This document shows positions 1 to 6,907 of a stretch of 29,528 bases of DNA, piece after piece; the first letter of the stretch is position 1, and every line of letters begins with the position of its first letter. The stretch covers positions 1 through 29,528 of the IMG/VR virus record IMGVR_UViG_3300009702_001182, one strand, 5' to 3'. The notes beneath the pieces are model-generated. The model was not told where the DNA came from. It saw only the letters and a list, made by a program, of their open reading frames with translations, and did no database searches. Both the position numbers and the translations under genes were made by a program. The DNA comes from a virus.

Positions 1-1234
1 CTGTTATATAAACTGCACCCATAATATCTGTGACAAGTGAATTACCAAAATCATCATCATTACCACCAATAAAAGTAGAATAAACTAATTCACTACCTGA
101 AGAGTTAAGTTTCGTAACAAATATATCATTTTTACCAGCATTGTTAGTTTGATATGCACCACTTGTGGTAGGAAAATTCTGTGAAATCGTACTCCCTGTT
201 ATATAAACATTATTATTGGCATCTAATGCTATTGCGTTGATATTCACTGCTTCTCCAATAAAGGTAGAATAAAGTGCAGTATTGCCTATTGCGTTTACTT
301 TCGTAACGAATACTTCTATGTCATTTGAAAATTCTTTTTGATAAGATCCTGGTGTTGTGGGGAAATTTTGCGATACAGTATAACCAGTTATATAAGTATT
401 TCCATTATTATCAATTGCAATGGCTGCTCCTACATCATCATAACTTCCACCTATAAAAGTTGAATATACTAATGGATCAATAATTAATTCAAGATTGGCT
501 AAATAATTTACCGCCTCAAGTCCTACTATTCCACCACGTTTTTGTATAAATTTACACTCAACTTCTTTGCGGTAACCATCTATATTTTGGTAGGCATATA
601 TTTTGCCATTATATATTTTCCCAATACTTGTTTTTAATACCATCTCTCCATTAGCTTTTATTTTTATCCCTTTTTGCCCTTCAAACTTAAATTTAATTTT
701 AGATAAAGTTACTTCAGGTTTAACTATATAATCATATCTTAGCTGTCCATTATCAAAATAATATCTTAGATCAATATTTTTATAAATGCCTTTTATTTCT
801 ATTTTATTATAAATAGGGACTTTACTTACCCAATTCTTTTTATTATTACCAATAAAATAGTTATAGTAACCCTCCAACTGGTCATTACCTAAAATTGAAC
901 AATTCTTTTCAGAATTTATCAGTTGCATTCTAATGATATCACCTTTTATTTCTGAGTTAGTATTCTCAAAATTAATTATTTCTTGCTTGTCCATCTTTGA
1001 AGTGTTAACTTCATCATAGTTCTCCTTTATTAGATAATAATCATATACAATCCCAGTATTGGTAATCCAAGCATTCATACCTTTAATTCTAGCAAGGTAT
1101 TTTACTTCAGAGCTCCACTGTCCCATATTCTTAATAAAACAATTACTTTGTGGTAGATCAGTATAATTTTTTTGTGCAATTAAATTGGAATGTAATAGAA
1201 AGAGTATTAGGAAAACAATTATATGATTTTTCAT
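1..1234 (-). CDS. Secreted SBBP-repeat (beta-propeller) protein, partial
   Basis: The ORF starts at ATG 1234, with GGAGAGG a few bases upstream, and runs off the left edge after about 411 codons. The N-terminus (MKNHIIVFLILFLLHSNLIAQ) is a clear Sec signal peptide. Residues of roughly 25-270 look like the domain that usually precedes SBBP repeats (GQW near the start, then a run of short beta strands). From about residue 275 there are repeated units of the form LVYSTFIGG...DNNGNTYITGYT...FPTTPGSYQ, the SBBP beta-propeller repeat. At least three units are visible before the edge. Proteins of this class are exported or surface-associated in Bacteroidota and Ignavibacteriota and often end in a sorting domain, which would lie outside the window. 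I read it as a host flank rather than part of the element. Its exact function is unknown. Confidence 0.88.
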   Translation of the reverse strand, partial: MKNHIIVFLILFLLHSNLIAQKNYTDLPQSNCFIKNMGQWSSEVKYLARIKGMNAWITNTGIVYDYYLIKENYDEVNTSKMDKQEIINFENTNSEIKGDIIRMQLINSEKNCSILGNDQLEGYYNYFIGNNKKNWVSKVPIYNKIEIKGIYKNIDLRYYFDNGQLRYDYIVKPEVTLSKIKFKFEGQKGIKIKANGEMVLKTSIGKIYNGKIYAYQNIDGYRKEVECKFIQKRGGIVGLEAVNYLANLELIIDPLVYSTFIGGSYDDVGAAIAIDNNGNTYITGYTVSQNFPTTPGSYQKEFSNDIEVFVTKVNAIGNTALYSTFIGEAVNINAIALDANNNVYITGSTISQNFPTTSGAYQTNNAGKNDIFVTKLNSSGSELVYSTFIGGNDDDFGNSLVTDIMGAVYIT

Positions 1235-1539
1235 TAGCCTCTCCTTTTAATACTAAATAAAATTAACTAAATATTTAAAAATCTTCTTAAAATTATTATT
1301 CTGTACTGTATTCTACTAGTGTAGAAAGAGTGCTAAGTAGGATCCCCCAACTATTATAAAAATAACTTATAAAGTTTTACTTAAATAATCAATAATATTT
1401 TTATTAAATTTTCCCTTGGACACTTGGACACCTGGACACATCCATCCCCATTTTTCAACCACAATTAAATTTCCCAACATTTTCCGTCCAACCGTCCAAT
1501 TACTCTATTTCACCAAATGACTACTAATGACTTTTTTTT
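1235..1539. other. Intergenic spacer between host gene and element replicase
   Basis: About 300 bases lie between two minus-strand genes. The part next to the SBBP gene is plain AT-rich sequence that must hold its promoter, but I could not pick one. The part next to the primase holds the TTGGAC-type repeat block described separately. I found no ORF and no convincing intrinsic terminator for the primase gene. If the element has a left attachment site it should be here, but I saw no repeat of the right-hand tRNA. Confidence 0.5.
1416..1499. repeat. Iteron-like repeat block, candidate replication origin
   Basis: Three tandem 8-mers occur at 1416-1439 (TTGGACAC, TTGGACAC, CTGGACAC). After an AT-rich stretch of about 44 bases, two tandem 8-mers in the opposite orientation occur at 1484-1499 (CCGTCCAA twice). 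The shared core is TTGGAC/GTCCAA. The block lies directly beyond the 3' end of the replicase gene. Iteron arrays flanking an AT-rich segment beside a rep/primase gene are known from replication origins of SaPI-type satellites and plasmids. The assignment as an origin is inference. It could instead be an integrase arm-site array. Confidence 0.5.
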
Positions 1540-3834
1540 TTACGCAGCCTTACTCTTCTCCTTAAAACTAATCGTCCTAACCGCACCCGATTTCGCTTCC
1601 TCAACTGTATTACCCTCAATTCTAGCCCAAGTTTTCAGCCAACGTGTAAACTTACCTTGAGTAAGCTTATCATAATCCTCATACTCTTCCTTGAACTTTT
1701 TATAGAGTTCTTTCTTATCATAATTTGTATCAAGAGTTAGATCATCAGAAAATTCGGCAAATTCAGCACACGTTTCATCTATAAGCTTTTTAGCCTCTAT
1801 GTTCACAAAATCATATTCAACCAAACCATTCCTCAAATAGAACTGTAAACATTCCAGCATAAAATTGTCAAAATAATTCCACTCATCAACATCCCAACCC
1901 TGAAAAAACAACTTACCAAAATCATCAATTGGTCTATGATTCTTATTATAATAATCAGAAAACTCAATTATAAATTGTCTATCCAAAGTCGAATCATCAA
2001 CACCTTTGACAGAAAAATTTGTAGAGATAGCAAGCTTAGGGGATTCGTTAAAAGGAATAAAAATCTCATCCTTATTCTTCCGTTCAATCACAATTCCATC
2101 GGTAATTATTGCAAACAATCTTTCAAAAGGAAATTTTTCCCTAATATCTTCTAATGCTAAAATATCAGTATCAACTTTCACTCTTTGGAATGCAAAGTTC
2201 TTTGAAGGATTAAAATTTCTTCCATCCTCAATTACAATATTCCGTATATGTCCTATTGCTTTAATTACCAGACCTTTACCACTTCTTCCAAATGCACCTT
2301 CACTTAATTTCTCATCAATAAATACAATTGCTTTTGCTACAGTTGGATTTTTATACTGATGTAATAAATAACCAATACTACTCTTTAAAGCTTCGTACCG
2401 TTTAATATCCTTACTGCAAATGTTAAAAAGAAAATCTTCAAAATCGGTTCTGTTTTCACTAGTTTCAAATTTCCTATCTAATATTTGTTGCTTCCAAATT
2501 GCATTCTCAAGCTGCGTATAATCCATTCTAGCTGTTTTGCTTTTAGTTATTTGTACAAATCCATTTTTATAATATAAGTAAGCGGTTTCAGCGGTATCCT
2601 TATTAAAATTAATAGCACGAGTAATTAAAAATTCAAAGAATTGTTGAGTAAATAATTGTGCATTAGATTTTATCAAAGCGTCAATAATTTCATTTCTGCT
2701 TACATCTCCAAATTCTTCAACGTTAGTCTTATATAAGTAATTCATTACATATTCTTTAACATGCACAGAATCAATTTCCTCAACAATGTTATTTTCAATC
2801 CTTACAAAAACATAATTATTCTCAAGCTTGTATTTACAAAAACCTTCACCTTCTAGGAATTTCTTAAATCTTGGTCTTGAAATACTAATCCTACCGCTAT
2901 TTTCTCTAAACCAAAATCTAATTATTGGCTTCTTCCAGCCATATAATTCAGCAATATGATAAATTGAACCAATGGTAACACTGCCGTCATAATCAGCGGT
3001 TAGCGATTCAAACTTTTTCTTAATATTATCTTCAGTGTCTTTGTAATTAGGGTTTTTCAGACTAAAATCAACAAACAACTTTTCACCTTTTTCACCGAGT
3101 GGAACAAGAGCAAAACCAATTCTATACCATTCCTCATAACTTCCTTCCGGTAAATTTTCACTCAAATAATCAAGAGCAGCTTCCAATCTCTCCTTATCAT
3201 AATATATTTTATCTCCAGTATTGTTGTTTATGCTGTGCGTAGTCGAAGCATCAATCACACAAAACTTTTTCAGCACCTCTAACAATTTTCCAATCCAAAC
3301 ATTATTCGGTTCATCTTCCGGCAACCCACATTCATTTAAGTTGACAAACTGATATTCATTTCCACTCGGATGAAGGGAAGGGGGGAGTACAGTTTGACAA
3401 TTCTTCCATCTTAACTCAATATGGTCGCATAGATTATTCTCTGTAAGATTAAATTTATAGTATGATTTTTCTCCACCAATTCCATCTAAATAATTATCCT
3501 CATCACTGCAATAAAACCAAATATGATAACCTTTACCGCTTCCGCTTTTTACAATCCATATATAATCTTTCCCGTACCCCAATGCTTCAGCAAATCTGTA
3601 AACAATACTTACATCTTCAACAACATCAAAATCCAAACACCTTAAATCGTTTATTCCTGATATAGCGCCGATACCATTTGTTTTATGATTCCAATTCAAG
3701 CTATCAATATTTTCATTTGTCATTTCATCAATCTGATATTTCTTCCATTCAAATTTTGGAGCTTTATCTTCAAGAGGAATAACATTAAATCCAAATACAT
3801 TATTATAATCTTTAGCAGCATTTCTTAAATTCAT
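1540..3834 (-). CDS. Prim-Pol primase / SF3-type helicase replicase
   Basis: This is a 764-aa fused replication protein. Residues 1-165 form a bifunctional primase-polymerase (Prim-Pol, AEP) domain with the metal-binding LDFD (D68, D70), KGYHIW (H104) and PPSLHPSG (151-158). Residues of roughly 205-300 resemble a PriCT-2 linker (EEWYRIGFAL...GSIYHIAELYGW). The C-terminal half is a phage/plasmid SF3-like helicase, with Walker A GAFGRSGKG at about residue 515, Walker B ILALEDI and the sensor-like PKLAISTNF. This primase-helicase architecture initiates and drives replication of phages, plasmids and satellites. It starts two bases after the integrase stop (TAAAAATG), so the two genes are probably co-transcribed and translationally coupled. 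The candidate origin lies just past its 3' end. The domain calls are solid; the link to that origin is inferred. Confidence 0.9.
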   Translation of the reverse strand: MNLRNAAKDYNNVFGFNVIPLEDKAPKFEWKKYQIDEMTNENIDSLNWNHKTNGIGAISGINDLRCLDFDVVEDVSIVYRFAEALGYGKDYIWIVKSGSGKGYHIWFYCSDEDNYLDGIGGEKSYYKFNLTENNLCDHIELRWKNCQTVLPPSLHPSGNEYQFVNLNECGLPEDEPNNVWIGKLLEVLKKFCVIDASTTHSINNNTGDKIYYDKERLEAALDYLSENLPEGSYEEWYRIGFALVPLGEKGEKLFVDFSLKNPNYKDTEDNIKKKFESLTADYDGSVTIGSIYHIAELYGWKKPIIRFWFRENSGRISISRPRFKKFLEGEGFCKYKLENNYVFVRIENNIVEEIDSVHVKEYVMNYLYKTNVEEFGDVSRNEIIDALIKSNAQLFTQQFFEFLITRAINFNKDTAETAYLYYKNGFVQITKSKTARMDYTQLENAIWKQQILDRKFETSENRTDFEDFLFNICSKDIKRYEALKSSIGYLLHQYKNPTVAKAIVFIDEKLSEGAFGRSGKGLVIKAIGHIRNIVIEDGRNFNPSKNFAFQRVKVDTDILALEDIREKFPFERLFAIITDGIVIERKNKDEIFIPFNESPKLAISTNFSVKGVDDSTLDRQFIIEFSDYYNKNHRPIDDFGKLFFQGWDVDEWNYFDNFMLECLQFYLRNGLVEYDFVNIEAKKLIDETCAEFAEFSDDLTLDTNYDKKELYKKFKEEYEDYDKLTQGKFTRWLKTWARIEGNTVEEAKSGAVRTISFKEKSKAA

Positions 3835-3836
3835 TT

Positions 3837-4892
3837 TTAACCTTTGTATTTTAACAATTTCAAATTACTTTTTTCTGTTTCTTTTCTCATATCTCTTATC
3901 TCACTTCTTGTATCTAACTTTTTAACTGCTTCCCTCAAAGCACCCACATCCAAATGTGCATAAATCTCAGTCGTCGAAATCGAGGAATGTCCGAGCAATT
4001 CCTTAATCACATACAGAGAAACCCCTTGCTGCGCAAGGTTAGAAGCGAATGAATGCCTAAGTGTATGGAAGTGTATTGCTTCATCAAGACCAGCATCTCT
4101 ACAAGCTCTCTTAAACTTTTTCGAGAAATAATCTCCTGTATAAGCCATTCCATTATCCTTAGCAAACACAAACGAATTCTTCTCCCCATTTTTAAGGGGG
4201 AGAATCAAAGAGGGGGTTGTTTTTCCATTCTTAATTCTTTGCAGTATTCTCTCCACTTCCTCACCAAATGGCACATACCTCTGATTCTTTCCCTTAGTTA
4301 CAAAATCCTCATCACCCACAATTATAACCTTCTTTTCAAAATCAATATTCTTCCATTTCAAATTGACAATCTCATTCAATCTCATACCTGTATTAAATGC
4401 AAACACAACAACATCTTTCACAACATCCGAATCTATCTGTTTAACTATCTTTTTGACTTCAATTTCATTTAGGAAAAGGGGATTAAGCTTATTTTTCTTC
4501 GGTAGTTTAACTTTTACAAAGTGATTAACAGAAATGTAATTCCAATCAACCGCTTTATTAAAAGCAGCTTTCAAAGTTCTGTAATAAACCCTAAAACCCT
4601 TTGGAATCTTCTTCTGTAGGTCTGTCATAAACATTTCCACATCTTTGTAGCTAATGGAACGGATTGGCTTTTGAAGTCCGGAATAATCAGTCAAATGATT
4701 CAAGGCGATTACAACAGAACTATAATAATTTTTACTTCTGTTACTCTTAATCAAATCCTTATACTCATCACAGAACACTCTAAGAGTCACAACCTCTTTA
4801 GCAGTTGTATCAGTGCCAATTGAAAATAACATCCGTAACTTTTCAATATCCTGTACCGATAGCTTGTTTAATATTTCGCTTAATCCTTCCAA
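3837..4892 (-). CDS. Tyrosine recombinase / integrase
   Basis: A 351-aa tyrosine recombinase that would integrate and excise the element. A SAM-like N-terminal core-binding domain spans roughly residues 35-130. The catalytic domain has R171 (NTGMRLNEI), K200, H276 and R279 (HTLRH), H302 (GHSS) and the nucleophile Y311 (EIYAHL), so the full catalytic set is present. The listed start is a TTG at 4892, because a stop codon lies 12 bases upstream in frame and no ATG occurs between them. M21 (ATG at 4832) is an alternative that would still keep the domain. Two oddities stand out. Residues 224-237 (TTPSLILPLKNG) are encoded by a palindromic repeat absent from the usual fold. The tail after residue 327 (DTRSEIRDMRKE) is encoded by purine-rich quasi-repeat DNA like that seen between genes. 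Confidence 0.93.
   Translation of the reverse strand: MEGLSEILNKLSVQDIEKLRMLFSIGTDTTAKEVVTLRVFCDEYKDLIKSNRSKNYYSSVVIALNHLTDYSGLQKPIRSISYKDVEMFMTDLQKKIPKGFRVYYRTLKAAFNKAVDWNYISVNHFVKVKLPKKNKLNPLFLNEIEVKKIVKQIDSDVVKDVVVFAFNTGMRLNEIVNLKWKNIDFEKKVIIVGDEDFVTKGKNQRYVPFGEEVERILQRIKNGKTTPSLILPLKNGEKNSFVFAKDNGMAYTGDYFSKKFKRACRDAGLDEAIHFHTLRHSFASNLAQQGVSLYVIKELLGHSSISTTEIYAHLDVGALREAVKKLDTRSEIRDMRKETEKSNLKLLKYKG
4182..4221 (-). repeat. Palindromic repeat inserted in frame in the integrase gene
   Basis: CTCCCC (4182-4187) and GGGGAG (4197-4202) pair around an 8-9 base loop, followed by a further AGGGGG tract. The same sequence pattern occurs inside the terminase gene at 23582-23622 in the same orientation relative to the coding strand. 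The two copies share most bases over about 38 positions with one indel. Here it adds about 14 residues between two beta strands of the catalytic domain, without a stop codon. Confidence 0.75.
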
Positions 4893-4925
4893 GTTATTTG
4901 CTCATAATTTTTTAACTTTTTTGTC

Positions 4926-4946
4926 ATTCCAAACTTGCTTTGGAAT
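4926..4946. repeat. Perfect 8-bp hairpin upstream of the integrase start
   Basis: ATTCCAAA (4926-4933) and TTTGGAAT (4939-4946) are perfect complements around the loop CTTGC. The hairpin sits 34 bases upstream of the TTG start of the integrase, in its 5' leader if transcription comes from the upstream minus-strand genes. There is no T-run on either side that would make it a normal intrinsic terminator. It may be an attenuator, an mRNA end left by processing, or a dispersed repeat. Confidence 0.55.
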
Positions 4947-4975
4947 CTATTCTTTTCGCTGTTGCTTTTTTCATT

Positions 4976-5069
4976 TCAATCATCCAATCTTTCAATCATC
5001 CAATCTTTCAATTTTATAATCTTTTAATCTTTTGTCTCTTAATTCTTAATTCTAAATTCTTAATTCTGC
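4976..5069. repeat. Low-complexity tandem quasi-repeats in the integrase leader
   Basis: TCAATCATCCAATCTT is repeated exactly in tandem (4976-4991 and 4992-5007, with a third partial copy). A second, 14-base repeat, ATTCTTAATTCT plus two bases, is repeated at 5042-5055 and 5056-5069. Read on the minus strand these are purine-rich leaders made of GATTGAAA- and AATTAAGA-like units. Similar text occurs upstream of other genes in the window and inside two coding sequences. Confidence 0.7.
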
Positions 5070-5098
5070 ATTCCTTTCTTTCCAATCCTTCCATTTTA

Positions 5099-5326
5099 CT
5101 ATCTATCCTTACGTTTTAAAAGATTTTCAATCTCATCATCACATTTACAATCCTCCAACTCATCCAAAAAATATTCTAGTTTAAGTATGATCTCCACAAT
5201 ATCTTGTAACCTTTTAATCAAAACTCTTTTGATTTTTATCTTAACTTCAGAATCTTATGGCAGATTGAATGTGTGTTCAAGAGTTTTATCAATTATTTTC
5301 AAGGAATTATCTAATAGTATTTTCAT
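5099..5326 (-). pseudogene. Small coiled-coil protein gene with one in-frame stop
   Basis: Starting at ATG 5326, which lies one base after the stop of the HTH gene (TAAAATG), the frame reads 23 codons (MKILLDNSLKIIDKTLEHTF...) to a TAA at 5255-5257. The same frame then continues open for about 50 codons (DSEVKIKIKRVLIKRLQDIVEIILKLEYF..., ending LLKRKDR) to TAG at 5099-5101. The downstream part has strong amphipathic helix/coiled-coil character. One base change at the TAA would restore a 75-residue protein. I read it as a recently broken small gene of the integration operon. Sequencing error or stop readthrough cannot be excluded. No family recognised. Confidence 0.45.
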
Positions 5327-5327
5327 T

Positions 5328-5594
5328 TTAGTTATCTCCGTTCGTTTTAGTCTTACTTGAGATAATTTGTTTTGAGTAAACCCAATCATCAAGTTCACTT
5401 TTCATAAAAAAAATCATCTTGCCTGTTGGTTTGTAGTGGGGTATCTGATGTTTTGAAGTCAACAGATAAAGATAGCTTTTGGATAAGCGTAAGTACTTTG
5501 CAGCTTCAGCTAGAGTTAATGGTCTGTTTAACTGAGTTACTAAGTTTTGGAACTCGTCTAATTTTGTTGTGAACTTTTTAATTTTCATGTTCAT
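5328..5594 (-). CDS. AlpA/excisionase-type helix-turn-helix protein
   Basis: An 88-aa protein. Residues 24-72 form an HTH_17/excisionase-like winged helix (LTLAEAAKYLRLSKSYLYLL, then a wing IPHYKPTGKMIFFMKSELDDWV). Proteins of this size and fold beside a tyrosine integrase act as recombination directionality factors (Xis) or as AlpA-like regulators that switch on excision of prophages, ICEs and satellites. It lies upstream of the integrase in the same orientation. Its upstream region carries an 8-bp inverted repeat that could be its own operator. The family call is firm. Whether it is Xis, a regulator or both is inferred. Confidence 0.85.
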   Translation of the reverse strand: MNMKIKKFTTKLDEFQNLVTQLNRPLTLAEAAKYLRLSKSYLYLLTSKHQIPHYKPTGKMIFFMKSELDDWVYSKQIISSKTKTNGDN

Positions 5595-5636
5595 ACCAAG
5601 TATTTGTTAATAAAAATTACTTAGTACAAAAATGTT

Positions 5637-5669
5637 AAATAACCCCAAATAAAAGAATATAGGTTATTT
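5637..5669. promoter_or_regulatory. Inverted repeat upstream of the HTH gene (possible operator)
   Basis: AAATAACC (5637-5644) and GGTTATTT (5662-5669) are perfect 8-bp complements spaced by 17 bases, in the 122-base gap between the 266-aa gene and the HTH gene. The spacing would place two half-sites on one DNA face for a dimeric regulator. On the minus strand the right arm is followed by AACATTTTTGT, so a weak terminator for the 266-aa gene is the alternative reading. Confidence 0.4.
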
Positions 5670-5716
5670 TAGCTTATTATATATAGTATGTGATAAAATA
5701 TGGTAGGATATTGAAT

Positions 5717-6517
5717 TTATAAATTAATACTGTCTAATATTTCTCTAACAAGATTGCCAGTATTTGTTGTGTTCTCAGTATATCTTCTTTTTTGCGCTAA
5801 TCCCTTAAATGATTCACCTTTCTTGTTTACAAAGTGGTCGCTCATAATTTTATCCTTTCTCGCATTATCAATAGCTCCTCTCTTTGCTAATTCATCAACA
5901 AAAACAGAAAAGGAATTATCACTGTCTTGCCAACAAAAAGCTTCAAATGGTTTCTCTATAAAAGTTAGTTTATTTCGGCGTTCATCTAAGTAATGAATTA
6001 GTATTTCATCTTCAGTATATGCGGGTAAAATTTCATTTTCAGTTAACACTTTATATAGGTTTAATAATTTTTCCTTTCCAACTTTCCAAACTATCTTATT
6101 GTTAGTATTTCTTTTCGAAATTATATTTTTTTCACTTTGTCCATTTGCATATTTTACTTTTAATTTTAGGTCTAATGAATCACTAAAGAATTTTTTCAAT
6201 TCTTCTGCTCTTGCAGTATAATCGTAGTATGGTTCGGTTAATTTATTTAGTGCTAAGGTAAGTATATCATTCTCTAATTCTTGTCTAAAACTTCTGCTAT
6301 TATCTAAAGCGGTTTTTATCTCCTTATTAATATTTGAATTATTTGTAGTAATTATAACTGGTTCTAAACTTAGTTTTCTAAATTCTTTTTCAATATCGTA
6401 GGCGGTATTTCTGCATCTAAGTATTTCCTGAGAAATATAGTTTATTTTGTCCTCATCATTCGGATAATTGTTTACTGCTTTCTCAAGATCATTATAGTCA
6501 AATTCTTCGTAAGCCAT
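5717..6517 (-). CDS. Hypothetical mobile-element protein (266 aa)
   Basis: I do not recognise a named family. The protein is charged and mostly helical. Residues of about 25-110 look like long helices (ISQEILRCRNTAYDIEKEFRKLSLE...). A C-terminal segment (FEAFCWQDSDNSFSVFVDELAKRGAIDNARKDKIMSDHF, about 195-233) is compact. Its CWQ and FVDELAKRG features are reminiscent of C-terminal modules in accessory proteins of Bacteroidota mobile elements, but this is only an impression. It starts at ATG 6517, three bases after the TAA of the 48-aa ORF (TAATAATGG), so the two are translationally coupled. No signal peptide or membrane segment is visible. Its position in the int/xis cluster suggests a regulatory or replication-accessory role. 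Confidence 0.65.
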   Translation of the reverse strand: MAYEEFDYNDLEKAVNNYPNDEDKINYISQEILRCRNTAYDIEKEFRKLSLEPVIITTNNSNINKEIKTALDNSRSFRQELENDILTLALNKLTEPYYDYTARAEELKKFFSDSLDLKLKVKYANGQSEKNIISKRNTNNKIVWKVGKEKLLNLYKVLTENEILPAYTEDEILIHYLDERRNKLTFIEKPFEAFCWQDSDNSFSVFVDELAKRGAIDNARKDKIMSDHFVNKKGESFKGLAQKRRYTENTTNTGNLVREILDSINL

Positions 6518-6519
6518 TA

Positions 6520-6666
6520 TTATATTTTGTCCCCCGCATTATTTAACAATAGTACTTCATTTTTTTTAATCTGTATAGAAGCACAAAACTTTTTTTGTAT
6601 AAGCGTTTTTAACAAAAAGGTAGGTCTTTTTGATTGTTGACCGGAAAAGCTTAGTTCATATGCCAT
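6520..6666 (-). CDS. Small hypothetical protein (48 aa)
   Basis: ATG 6666 opens a 48-codon frame (MAYELSFSGQQSKRPTFLL... to NNAGDKI) ending in TAA immediately before the start of the 266-aa gene. A good Shine-Dalgarno (AGAGGA) lies about ten bases upstream of the ATG. The stop/start junction TAATAATGG is typical of coupled genes. The protein is basic, with a short hydrophobic beta-like stretch (ASIQIKKNEVLLL). No family recognised. It may be a real leader-type gene or a coupling peptide. Confidence 0.5.
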   Translation of the reverse strand: MAYELSFSGQQSKRPTFLLKTLIQKKFCASIQIKKNEVLLLNNAGDKI

Positions 6667-6759
6667 TATGTTTGTTCCTCTAATATCTTGATTTTAAGAC
6701 CAAAGGAACTTATATTTACAATTGTATTATAAATATGTCCAATGGACTATTTTTCTCCT

Positions 6760-6790
6760 GATATAAATGTTTACGCATTTATATCTTTTT
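6760..6790 (+). terminator. Strong hairpin with T-tract just past the tRNA 3' end
   Basis: GATATAAATG (6760-6769) and CATTTATATC (6776-6785) form a perfect 10-bp stem with a TTTACG loop, followed by TTTTTGTTTTT. By sequence this is an intrinsic terminator for plus-strand transcription. It lies only nine bases from the tRNA 3' end. No plus-strand gene reads into it, so it may insulate the tRNA locus from antisense transcription or serve as a stable 3' structure on the minus-strand transcript. Confidence 0.6.
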
Positions 6791-6798
6791 GTTTTTGA

Positions 6799-6871
6799 GC
6801 CAGTGACGAGATTTAAACTCGCAATTAATGCCTGGGAAGGACAATCGTCTTATCAATTAGACTACACTGGC
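6799..6871 (-). tRNA. tRNA-Gly (anticodon most likely UCC), divergent
   Basis: A full cloverleaf can be drawn in 73 nt. The acceptor stem GCCAGTG/CACTGGC is perfect (7 bp). The D-stem GTCT/AGAC has D-loop AATTGATA. The anticodon arm TTGTC-CTTCCCA-GGCAT has four pairs. The T-arm is GCGAG-TTTAAAT-CTCGT. The loop position gives anticodon TCC, with an unusual C at position 37. A shifted reading would give CCC, but its stem pairs badly. Position 19 is A instead of G and position 56 is T instead of C, so the conserved G19-C56 tertiary pair is replaced by A19-U56. No CCA is encoded. It sits inside the element's minus-strand early region, so it is cargo of the element, either functional or a tolerated variant. 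Confidence 0.75.
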
Positions 6872-6878
6872 TAATTTT

Positions 6879-6907
6879 AGGGGTTGTTTCAGCAACCCCT
6901 TTTTTTA
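6879..6907 (+). terminator. Hairpin with T-tract between the tRNA and the coiled-coil gene
   Basis: AGGGGTTG (6879-6886) and CAACCCCT (6893-6900) form an 8-bp GC-rich stem with a TTTCAG loop, followed by a T-run. The T-run is on the plus strand and overlaps the stop codon of the minus-strand 168-aa gene. Together with the hairpin at 6760-6790 it brackets the tRNA. On the minus strand it would be a stem without a U-tract directly before the tRNA 5' end. Confidence 0.6.

Noticed and set aside
2006-2359. 117-codon plus-strand ORF inside the primase gene
   Set aside because: It is antisense to the conserved helicase domain of the primase and has no features of its own.
4053-4472. 139-codon plus-strand ORF inside the integrase gene
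   Set aside because: It is antisense to the catalytic domain of the integrase and has the Ser/Ile/Leu-rich composition of antisense reading.
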